Shown one piece after another: positions 24,209-31,433 of a stretch of DNA of 64,000 nucleotides. How positions within the stretch are numbered: the stretch's first letter is position 1; each line of letters starts with the position of its first letter. The translations under genes and the position numbers were made by a program. This DNA is from an uncultured Woeseiaceae bacterium. GTDB taxonomy: Bacteria > Pseudomonadota > Gammaproteobacteria > Steroidobacterales > Woeseiaceae. Location of the stretch: assembly GCA_945787845.1 (NCBI GenBank), contig CALZJH010000003.1, positions 339,384 to 403,383 of the forward strand, given 5' to 3'. Under the pieces are notes generated by a model. That model saw only the letters and a list, made by a program, of their open reading frames with translations, was not told the DNA's origin and made no database searches.

Positions 24209-26050
24209 ATGGCCACGCAACTAACCACCCCGGACGCGCACGGGATTGCCGTCGTCGTCCTGATCGTATTCGCGCTGATTCTGTTCACGCGTGACAGGCT
24301 GCCGCTGGAGTCTTCGAGCCTGGTCGTGATCATCGTGCTGGTGGTCGGCTTTCACCTCTTTCCCTACGAAGTCGACGGTGTGGTGGTCGACCCGGCGCAA
24401 TTCCTGCTCGGTTTCGGCAATGAGGCCCTGGTAGCCATCTGTTCGTTGCTGATTATCGGCAAAGCCCTCGAAACGACAGGGGCGCTGCAGCCAGTCGCCC
24501 GCTTTGCGGGCGACCAGTGGTCGAGACGCCCGAGCCTGGCACTGCTCCTGATGCTTGTCGTCGTTTTCGTCATGAGTGCGTTTGTCAACGACACCCCGAT
24601 CGTTGTGCTGATGATTCCCATTCTCGTTGGCATCGCCCTGCGTACAAAACTCCCGGCATCGAGATTCATGCTGCCGATGGGACTCGCAACAATCATAGGC
24701 GGCATGTCGACCACCATCGGCACGTCGACGAACCTGCTGGTGGTCGGGATTACACGCGACATGGGGGTGGCCGACATCGGCATGTTCGACATTACGCTGC
24801 CGGCGCTAATCGTCGGTGGCTTCGGCCTGTTGTACGTATGGCTGGTGGTGCCGCGCCTGCTTCCGGACCGCGCGACGCCGATGACCAGTACGCACCCACG
24901 TCTCTTCGATGCCCGGTTGACGATCTGCGAAGAGGGATTCGCCGTCGGCAAGACGCTGAAGGAAGTGCTCGACAAGACGCAACGTGAGATGCGAGTCGAA
25001 AAGATTCGGCGTGGCGAGTCGCTCATGCTGGCGAAATTGCCTTCCGTCGTCCTGCAGCCCGGTGACCACCTGTACGTCAAGGACACGCCGGAGAATTTGA
25101 AGCGCTTCGAGATGACGATCGGGGCGACACTGTTTGGCCCGGGCCTCGATGCGGAGGCAGGCACTCCGGACTTGCCGGGGAAGGAAAGCGGTCAGCAACT
25201 GGCGGAAATCGTCGTCACGGTGGGCTCACCGCTGTATCGCAAGCGACTGGCGGATGTGTCGCTGGGACCATCTTTCGGCCTGATCCCGCTGGCTGTATAC
25301 CAGGCACGAGCGCCAGGTGAACGCGAGGCCAAAGATCCGGATTCTGTGCGCCTGCGTGCCGGTGATGTTGTTCTGATGCAAGGCGATCGACTGGGGCTTG
25401 ATGCCGCGAAGGCAGGTGGCAAGATGCTGGTCGTCGATGGCACGTCGGGCCTCCCCAAGGCGCACCGGGCCAAGCGGGCGCTATCCGTGCTGGTGCTGGT
25501 CGTTGCGGCCGCCGCATTCGGATTGCTGCCGATTGCCACCTCCGCCATGATCGGCGTTGGTCTGATGATTGCGTTTGGGTGTATTGCCTGGCGTGACGTC
25601 GGGCGATCCCTTCCAATCGCCGTCATCATGCTGATCGTCGCCAGCCTGGCGATGGGCAAGGCGCTGGTTGCAACCGGTATGGCCTCCTTCCTGGCGAGCG
25701 GGTTTGTCAGTGCGGCCGGCGGTCTGCCCACACCCGTGATCATCAGCGCCTTCATCCTGGTAATGGCTGTGTTGACGAACATCGTGTCCAACAATGCTGC
25801 GGCCGTCATCGGCACGCCGATCGCGATTTCGGCGGCGCAGCAGCTCGGCATCGACCCGCTACCGTTTGTGCTTGCCGTTTTGTTCGGCGCCAACATGAGT
25901 TTCGCAACTCCGTTCGGGTATCAGACGAACCTGTTGATTCTGAGTACCGGCGGTTACCGATTCGCCGACTTTCTGAAAGTGGGTATTCCGTTGATCGTGA
26001 TCTTATGGATCGGGTTTTCTATCGTTTTGCCCGTGTTGTACGGGCTCTGA
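24209..26050 (+). CDS. SLC13-family anion permease with RCK_C (TrkA-C) domains
   Basis: The protein has 613 residues. About 11 spans are split by a soluble central region (about 215-420) with two TrkA-C-like domains, recognisable in GFAVGKTLKEVLDKTQREM, VVLQPGDHLYVKDTPENLKR and VRLRAGDVVLMQGDR. Membrane motifs SAFVNDTPIVVLMIPI and TTIGTSTNLLVVG, and the second-half counterparts NIVSNNAAAVIGTPIA and FGYQTNLLIL, are the sodium/anion sites of the family. It imports sulfate or a dicarboxylate by Na-coupled transport; the exact anion cannot be told. Confidence 0.9.
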   Translation: MATQLTTPDAHGIAVVVLIVFALILFTRDRLPLESSSLVVIIVLVVGFHLFPYEVDGVVVDPAQFLLGFGNEALVAICSLLIIGKALETTGALQPVARFAGDQWSRRPSLALLLMLVVVFVMSAFVNDTPIVVLMIPILVGIALRTKLPASRFMLPMGLATIIGGMSTTIGTSTNLLVVGITRDMGVADIGMFDITLPALIVGGFGLLYVWLVVPRLLPDRATPMTSTHPRLFDARLTICEEGFAVGKTLKEVLDKTQREMRVEKIRRGESLMLAKLPSVVLQPGDHLYVKDTPENLKRFEMTIGATLFGPGLDAEAGTPDLPGKESGQQLAEIVVTVGSPLYRKRLADVSLGPSFGLIPLAVYQARAPGEREAKDPDSVRLRAGDVVLMQGDRLGLDAAKAGGKMLVVDGTSGLPKAHRAKRALSVLVLVVAAAAFGLLPIATSAMIGVGLMIAFGCIAWRDVGRSLPIAVIMLIVASLAMGKALVATGMASFLASGFVSAAGGLPTPVIISAFILVMAVLTNIVSNNAAAVIGTPIAISAAQQLGIDPLPFVLAVLFGANMSFATPFGYQTNLLILSTGGYRFADFLKVGIPLIVILWIGFSIVLPVLYGL

Positions 26051-26125
26051 CATCAGCGCTCCGCGTCTCACGTTGACGCATTGGTCGCGAGCCGGCCCGC
26101 CCCTCGCCACGAGCTTTTCGGCGAC

Positions 26126-27070
26126 TTAACTCAGGCGTTCGCCACAATTCGGGCATTCTTTCGCGGCCTTGTCCCGAATCTCCTGCATCATGTCATGCAA
26201 TAGTTGCAACGCTTCGTCACTGTCGAGGCCCAACTCCTTGCGCAGTACCTCCAGTTTCCAGCGTTCGTCCTCGTCGATAATGCCGTCTTTCAGAGCCCTT
26301 TGGATATATCGATTGTATTCACGTTTTCTTCCTTGGATGTTCTCCGCGAATCCTGACGCCAATATGGCTGCAGGCAATGCGATCATGCCAATGCCGATCA
26401 GGCCTATGAGACCGGCGAATATTTTTCCCATCGTCGTGATTGGCACGACATCGCCATAACCGACGGTCGTCAGGGTCACGATGGCCCACCACATGGAATT
26501 GGGCATGCTGCCGAATGTCTCCGGCTGAAGTTCGTTCTCCAGGAGGTAAATGCCGCCAGCCGCGATAACGAGCATCATCAGCAGCACAACGACTGCCGCC
26601 AGCAGAGCTTCGGATTCTTTGCGGACAACGTCCAGCAGGGCTCCCAACGCCGGCGAGTAGCGGGTTAGCTTGAGAAGCCGTAGCAATCGCAACACCCGCA
26701 AGAAACGAAGATCCATGGTCACGTACAAACTCAGGTAGAACGGCAGGATTGCGATCAGGTCAACTAGTGCGATGGGCCTCAGCATGTACCTGATCCGGCC
26801 CAAGATTGGTGATGAATCGCGTGCTTCCTTGAGGTCGATAGAACTCCATACCCGGGCAAGATATTCAACGGTGAAAATCGCAACAGAAAAGACCTCGAAA
26901 CGCCAGAATGCCTGTTGAAATTGCTCGTAGATCGGGTCGACTGACTCGAGAAATATTGCGATGACATTTAAAGAAATCAGCAGGATCAGCAACAAGTTGA
27001 CGATGCGGCTTGGCCTTGGAGCGTGGTATCCCTGCTCGAGCAGGTTGGCCATTCGTTTGCGTAGGCTCAT
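26126..27070 (-). CDS. Voltage-gated potassium channel (Kv-type)
   Basis: The protein has 314 residues and six spans. The S4 sensor RFLRVLRLLRLLKLTR (residues 122-137) carries regularly spaced arginines, and the pore filter TTVGYGD (201-207) lies between S5 and S6. The cytoplasmic C-terminus is helical and ends in CPNCGERLS, a possible two-cysteine zinc-knuckle half. It should be an inner-membrane K+ channel opened by voltage. The gene has its own 268-bp upstream region. Confidence 0.93.
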   Translation of the reverse strand: MSLRKRMANLLEQGYHAPRPSRIVNLLLILLISLNVIAIFLESVDPIYEQFQQAFWRFEVFSVAIFTVEYLARVWSSIDLKEARDSSPILGRIRYMLRPIALVDLIAILPFYLSLYVTMDLRFLRVLRLLRLLKLTRYSPALGALLDVVRKESEALLAAVVVLLMMLVIAAGGIYLLENELQPETFGSMPNSMWWAIVTLTTVGYGDVVPITTMGKIFAGLIGLIGIGMIALPAAILASGFAENIQGRKREYNRYIQRALKDGIIDEDERWKLEVLRKELGLDSDEALQLLHDMMQEIRDKAAKECPNCGERLS

Positions 27071-27205
27071 TACGGTTCTCGGTTCAACGCGGGCAGTGTC
27101 AATCTTACAGGCACCGCCAGAGGGATGAATGGGGTTTCTGCCTGACGCCTGTCAGCGTGCCTGCGTGGGTGCCCGAACCAGGATCACCTGCCGCGACTGC
27201 ACGTA

Positions 27206-27240
27206 AGCAGCGGTAGTCGCAAGTACGGAATACCGCAGCT
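27206..27240. repeat. Inverted repeat in the 27071-27338 intergenic region
   Basis: AGCAGCGGTA (27206-27215) pairs with TACCGCAGCT (27231-27240) with one mismatch and a 15-nt loop. It lies between the divergent Kv channel and the DUF1232-like gene. I see no other structure or gene in this 268-bp gap. Confidence 0.35.
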
Positions 27241-27338
27241 TAGGTATTTCTGACGATTGTGGCCGCCCCGCCGAACGACTATACGTAATAGAAACGGCCC
27301 CTTAGCACAACTTAGACACCAGCAAACAGGGCGGCAGA

Positions 27339-27953
27339 ATGCAAATCGAACGAATACGGGCCCAAATTCAAGAAGGCAAAATTATTGAGCAACAGTCAGG
27401 CGTACTGCATCGGGCGGTCGTTAATCTGGCCAAGCTTAACGGCGTTCGCGTTACCGAGCTGCAAGTGAAGGCAATAATCGACTTCGTTACTGAATATATT
27501 GAGCATGCACCAGCGCTGATGATGATCATTGAAGAAACAGCGGCAATGAGCGGCGCACAGCCCGACGTCCAGCCAATCCTTGATGTCACCGAAGACTATT
27601 TTCTGGCACCCAATGACATTATTCCCGACCATTATGGTCTGGTCGGATTGCTGGATGATGCGTATCTCACTCACATGCTTATGGAAGCAATCTCAAACAG
27701 GCACAAGTCGCAAACCGGCAAATCATTGTTGCCGATGGACGCGCACGAGACGAACAGGTTCATAAGAAGGCTGATTGGAGAACCGTTTGTCAGCATTCTC
27801 GATGAGCATGTTGCGACGACGCTTGATGGCCTAAGCGAGAAACTGAATATCAATCAGATATTGGTCGCACTGGCTCAAATGAGTTTGCCTGCAGTTCCAG
27901 AACCGATAAGGGGAAACGCGCGCGTAACAGAGATTATCGGCGCAAGTATTTAG
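27339..27953 (+). CDS. DUF1232 (YkvA)-like soluble protein
   Basis: The protein has 204 residues. The central segment LAPNDIIPDHYGLVGLLDDAYL resembles the DUF1232/YkvA signature (a PxDxIPD block followed by GxxDD). The flanking regions are helical and not recognised. No signal peptide or span is evident. Base composition looks more A/T-rich by eye than in the neighbours, hinting at different ancestry. The function of the family is unknown. Confidence 0.65.
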   Translation: MQIERIRAQIQEGKIIEQQSGVLHRAVVNLAKLNGVRVTELQVKAIIDFVTEYIEHAPALMMIIEETAAMSGAQPDVQPILDVTEDYFLAPNDIIPDHYGLVGLLDDAYLTHMLMEAISNRHKSQTGKSLLPMDAHETNRFIRRLIGEPFVSILDEHVATTLDGLSEKLNINQILVALAQMSLPAVPEPIRGNARVTEIIGASI

Positions 27954-27975
27954 GCGGTAGGCGAATTTTTTTATC

Positions 27976-28920
27976 TCAGCGTTCGGACAGAAACTCCAGG
28001 TAATGCTCGGCGGTGTCCACTGGCCGTTCGAGCATCGGCAGGTGCCCGGTATCCTGCATGACGATGACCTTGGCCTGCGGCAACAGGGGTTCCATGACGT
28101 CGATGGAACTCACGTCGAGGACGCGATCGAATTCGCCCCATATGATCAGGACGGGCCGCTCTATATCGCCGAGCAGCGGCTCCAGCGGCACGTAGCGTTC
28201 GTCCTTGAGGGCCGTAAAAATGTAGCGATTGAATTCGGCCTGCTCGAAGGTCTTCTTTGCCAGTACGCCTTTTGCGGGCCATGGAATGAACGGTTTCTTG
28301 TACGAAGCGAACGCGACCAGCCGGTCAAAGTCGTCAAGTGAGCTCATGACCAATGGGTTTTCGCCTCTGCCGACGGCCAGGAACATGTCCGAGGGCTGGG
28401 GTGAATCGATGCCGCCGTTGTTCAGCAGCACGAGCGAAAGGACCTGCTCGGGGTGCGCATGCGTATACAGGGCGGAGAGGTGTCCGCCCATCGAATTGCC
28501 GCCGATGTGCAGCGGGCTAAGTTCAAGGGCAGCGACAAACCCCGCGAGCCGGTCGCGTTGCGCAGTCAGGGAATAGTCCCAGTCGGCATGTCGAGCCGAG
28601 TCCCCGAAGCCCGGCAGGTCGGGTGCGATGACCCGATAATCCTGCACCAGCGTTCGAGAAAACCGCGTCCAGTGGTCTTTGTCGCCGCCGAAGCCGTGCA
28701 GCAGCACGAGCAACGGGGCCTCGGGCGAGCCGCCCTCAAGGTAGTGCCAGGTCTCGCCGTCAACGACGGCCGATTTCAATTCGAGCCCGCTGCGCTGACG
28801 CTCGGCTGCGAACATAAGCCGCGTCGTGTCTTCGGGGAAGATCGCCATCAGGGCGACCAGGCAGGCGAGTACCAGCAGCGAAAATAATCCGATTTTTTTC
28901 AAGCGAGTTTCACTCCTCAT
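27976..28920 (-). CDS. Alpha/beta-hydrolase with N-terminal membrane anchor
   Basis: The protein has 314 residues starting at ATG 28920, only 2 nt after the stop of the upstream membrane-protein gene. An N-terminal span (about 10-28) precedes a hydrolase fold with oxyanion HGFGG (75-79), nucleophile GNSMGG (Ser143), Asp265 in WGEFDRVLD and His293 in TGHLPMLE. It is an esterase/lipase or C-C hydrolase type enzyme anchored to the membrane. Its substrate is unknown. Confidence 0.88.
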   Translation of the reverse strand: MRSETRLKKIGLFSLLVLACLVALMAIFPEDTTRLMFAAERQRSGLELKSAVVDGETWHYLEGGSPEAPLLVLLHGFGGDKDHWTRFSRTLVQDYRVIAPDLPGFGDSARHADWDYSLTAQRDRLAGFVAALELSPLHIGGNSMGGHLSALYTHAHPEQVLSLVLLNNGGIDSPQPSDMFLAVGRGENPLVMSSLDDFDRLVAFASYKKPFIPWPAKGVLAKKTFEQAEFNRYIFTALKDERYVPLEPLLGDIERPVLIIWGEFDRVLDVSSIDVMEPLLPQAKVIVMQDTGHLPMLERPVDTAEHYLEFLSER

Positions 28921-28922
28921 GG

Positions 28923-29477
28923 TCAGGCCGTCAGGTAGAGGATCAGAATCGTATAGCCGGTGAACAGGACCGACAGCCACTTGAACCACTGTGGCTTCAA
29001 CAGCATCAGGGCAATAAGGCTGCCACCGAGAATCGGAAACGCAAACGAGGCCAGTGGCGGGTTGTCGAACATTGTCAGATTGACGTAGGGCCCGATCGCA
29101 AAATAGCCGAGCATTGACGCCGCCGACACCCGACCCAGTGACCGGCTGTGCGCGAGAAAATCCAGCTCGGTATCGTCCGATATATCCAGGTCCTCAGCCG
29201 GCAGCGCGAGTTCCGCAGCGCCGTAGACAAATATCGCGCCAATCACCAGGGCGAAGAAATCGACGATGGACCAGTCCGAGACCAGGCGAAGCTCCCAGCC
29301 GACCCACCACAGCTGCAGAATGTAGATGAAGATGCAGGCGCCCCACAGCATCGTCGCCCAGTGAAAGGCGACGCGTTTGTGCGCGCGCACCAGCAGCGCG
29401 GCGTTGTGAAGCAGGCGTGCCATCGCCAGGCCGAGAATGATTGAGATGGCGATGAAGATGTATTCGTGTTGGGTCAT
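28923..29477 (-). CDS. Six-span membrane protein of unknown function
   Basis: The protein has 184 residues beginning MTQHEYIFIAISIILGLAMA. Five or six spans are visible, with an acidic loop (LPAEDLDISDDTELDF) between spans 3 and 4. I do not recognise a family. It is directly coupled to the downstream alpha/beta-hydrolase (2-nt gap) and divergent from the UbiB-like gene. Confidence 0.7.
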   Translation of the reverse strand: MTQHEYIFIAISIILGLAMARLLHNAALLVRAHKRVAFHWATMLWGACIFIYILQLWWVGWELRLVSDWSIVDFFALVIGAIFVYGAAELALPAEDLDISDDTELDFLAHSRSLGRVSAASMLGYFAIGPYVNLTMFDNPPLASFAFPILGGSLIALMLLKPQWFKWLSVLFTGYTILILYLTA

Positions 29478-29629
29478 GCGGGCAACATGCCTGCGCCATG
29501 GTCAAAACACAAATTCGTTGCGAGGCGCTGCGCGACCGGCGACCGAGCAGATGTGTATCGAATCGTAACGGAGTCGCCGCTTGCCGCTCGAACGCGCGCA
29601 TACTAGGGATTGTTAACAAGGGTAGGTTC

Positions 29630-30937
29630 ATGGCACCGGATAATCTCAATACCTCGGCGTTCGGCCGCTTCGTCAAGGTGGGCGGGCTGGTCGGCCGTGT
29701 CGGCGCTTCTGTGCTGAGCGAGCAAGCGGTCGGGCTGCTTCGCGACGGTCCCGCAAAGCGGTTGAAGAAGGCCGAGAACATGGTCCGCAACGCGAGCCGC
29801 ATCGCGGCCACCCTTGGCGAGATGAAGGGCGCTGCGATGAAGGTCGGGCAGATGCTTAGCCTGCACGAGGGTTTGTTACCCCCGGAAGTCTCGGCCGTTC
29901 TCAGCGTCCTGCAAAAGGAAGCGCCCAGCGTTTCCTTTGATGTGATGGAGCGCCAGTTACGCCGCGAACTCGAGGACTTCGATGAGTTGTTCGAGTCGGT
30001 GGAGCCGGAGGCGTTTGCCGCCGCGTCGATCGGCCAGGTCCACCGCGGCGTCATGAGGGACGGTCGCGAGGTGGCGGTCAAGATCCAGTATCCGAAGGCC
30101 GACCGGATGGTGAAGGCGGACCTCAAGAACCTCAAAACCCTGCTGGGCAACCTGGTCGGTCTTTTTACCGACATCGACTTCGAACCGATCTGGGAAGAAG
30201 TCCAGGACCGCTTGCTCGAAGAACTCGACTACCGCAAGGAGTCGGAGAGTATTCGGCGCATGGCCTCGATGCATGCGGACCTGCCCGAGATCATTGTGCC
30301 CGAGGTCGTGCAGGAGGCGACGACCCGGCGGGTTTTGACGATGAGTTTCGTGGACGGCATCCCGCCCGGTGAAGCCGCCTCGGATCGCTATCCTCAGCCG
30401 CTAAAGGACGAGTGGGGAATGACCCTGTTCGAGTTCACGTTGCGAGGCCTTTTGGATCACCGGTTCCTGCACGCGGACCCGAATTTCGCAAATTTCGCCT
30501 TTCGCGAGGACGGGCGAGTCGTTGTCTACGATTACGGTTGCATGAAGGAGATACCGGCCGAGCTTGCGGCAGGTTACTCGAAGCTGATGAACGCCCTGCT
30601 CGACAAACGCAAGGCGGCGATCCCCGGGATCCTGTGCGAGATGGGCGTCGGCAAAAATGGCGGAACCGCAATGCCGCGGGCCATGACCGACCCGTATGTC
30701 GACCTGATGCAGGACATTCTGCGGGCATCGCCGCCCTATACCTTCGGCGAGGACAGCTCGATCTACACAAGCCTGTTCGAGTTGGGGAAGTCGAACTGGC
30801 AGGACGCCACCGATATCCGGTTTCCCAAGGACGTGGTGTTCATCGATCGAACGCTGGGCGGTCTGTTCGGCAACTTAGGGAAGCTGCGGGCGACCGGCCC
30901 GTGGAGAAAGCTCATTCGCAAGCACACCGCCGCCTGA
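29630..30937 (+). CDS. ABC1/UbiB-family atypical kinase
   Basis: The protein has 435 residues starting at ATG 29630 with GGTAGG upstream. Family motifs are in order: the KxGQ segment AAMKVGQMLSLHEG, the Ala-rich nucleotide loop AAASIGQVHRG, the lysine in VAVKIQYP, HADPNFANF in place of the usual HADPHPGN, and VYDYGCMKE for the DFG site. UbiB proteins support ubiquinone synthesis as membrane-associated ATPases; this one lacks the two C-terminal spans of classical UbiB. The altered catalytic-loop sequence suggests a divergent subgroup. Confidence 0.88.
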   Translation: MAPDNLNTSAFGRFVKVGGLVGRVGASVLSEQAVGLLRDGPAKRLKKAENMVRNASRIAATLGEMKGAAMKVGQMLSLHEGLLPPEVSAVLSVLQKEAPSVSFDVMERQLRRELEDFDELFESVEPEAFAAASIGQVHRGVMRDGREVAVKIQYPKADRMVKADLKNLKTLLGNLVGLFTDIDFEPIWEEVQDRLLEELDYRKESESIRRMASMHADLPEIIVPEVVQEATTRRVLTMSFVDGIPPGEAASDRYPQPLKDEWGMTLFEFTLRGLLDHRFLHADPNFANFAFREDGRVVVYDYGCMKEIPAELAAGYSKLMNALLDKRKAAIPGILCEMGVGKNGGTAMPRAMTDPYVDLMQDILRASPPYTFGEDSSIYTSLFELGKSNWQDATDIRFPKDVVFIDRTLGGLFGNLGKLRATGPWRKLIRKHTAA

Positions 30938-30940
30938 GCT

Positions 30941-30992
30941 GCGGACTGAAAATCCGCGTGTCGGCAGTTCATCCGAGGCGCGTAGCGCCGAC
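30941..30992 (+). repeat. tRNA-Phe-like 3'-half fragment, copy 2
   Basis: GCGGA-CTGAAAA-TCCGC forms a perfect 5-bp anticodon stem with the tRNA-Phe loop (anticodon GAA). It is followed by GTGTC as variable loop and GGCAGTTC as the 5' T-arm. The match then breaks into a GAGGCGCGTAGCGC tail shared with copy 1. It lies 3 nt after the UbiB-like stop. The following gap to 31250 holds no convincing gene; a D-arm-like TGGTAGAGCA occurs at 31107-31116. Confidence 0.65.
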
Positions 30993-31250
30993 AGACGCGC
31001 GCAGCTAACGAGCTCGAGACATAGCATCAAGGCGGCAACGGCGACTGGGATTGTTAGACACCCGAAGTCCACTACCCGTGATCAAAACCTGACGGTTATT
31101 GTTAAATGGTAGAGCATCGGCTACCCGAAATGTAACCAACTGATTCGTTGAGGCTTTCTGGGTATGCTAAGTTCCAACTTCACTTTGGCAAAAACCACAG
31201 TTTAAGACCGGTGTCCCGTTCGGCACGATAACGCGAGGTTTCGCCAAGGC

Positions 31251-31424
31251 TTGAACGCTCACCCGCGTAACCGGCCGCTGACCGAGGACGGCGTCGTGCG
31301 TTCCGAAAAATCGACTGTCCTCAGTAGGCTGCTGGGTTATCGGCGAGGCTCGCTGGACTTCAGGGTCGAGGCTTTGAATCTCCTGGACGCGGAGGATCAG
31401 GATATCGCTTATATCGGGGGGTAG
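31251..31424 (+). CDS. Possible small protein upstream of the TonB receptor
   Basis: An open frame of up to 57 codons from a TTG (31251), or 42 from a GTG (31296), ends with TAG at 31424, 9 nt before the TonB receptor ATG. It reads ...STVLSRLLGYRRGSLDFRVE and ends DIAYIGG. AAGG precedes the TTG. It could be a coupled leader peptide or the remnant of a larger gene. The reading is speculative. Confidence 0.3.
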   Translation: MNAHPRNRPLTEDGVVRSEKSTVLSRLLGYRRGSLDFRVEALNLLDAEDQDIAYIGG

Positions 31425-31433
31425 AAGGGAAAC

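Noticed and set aside
31107..31116. TGGTAGAGCA resembling a tRNA D-arm
   Set aside because: No acceptor stem or anticodon arm in the right position follows, so it is not a tRNA gene. A chance match or a further decayed fragment cannot be told apart.
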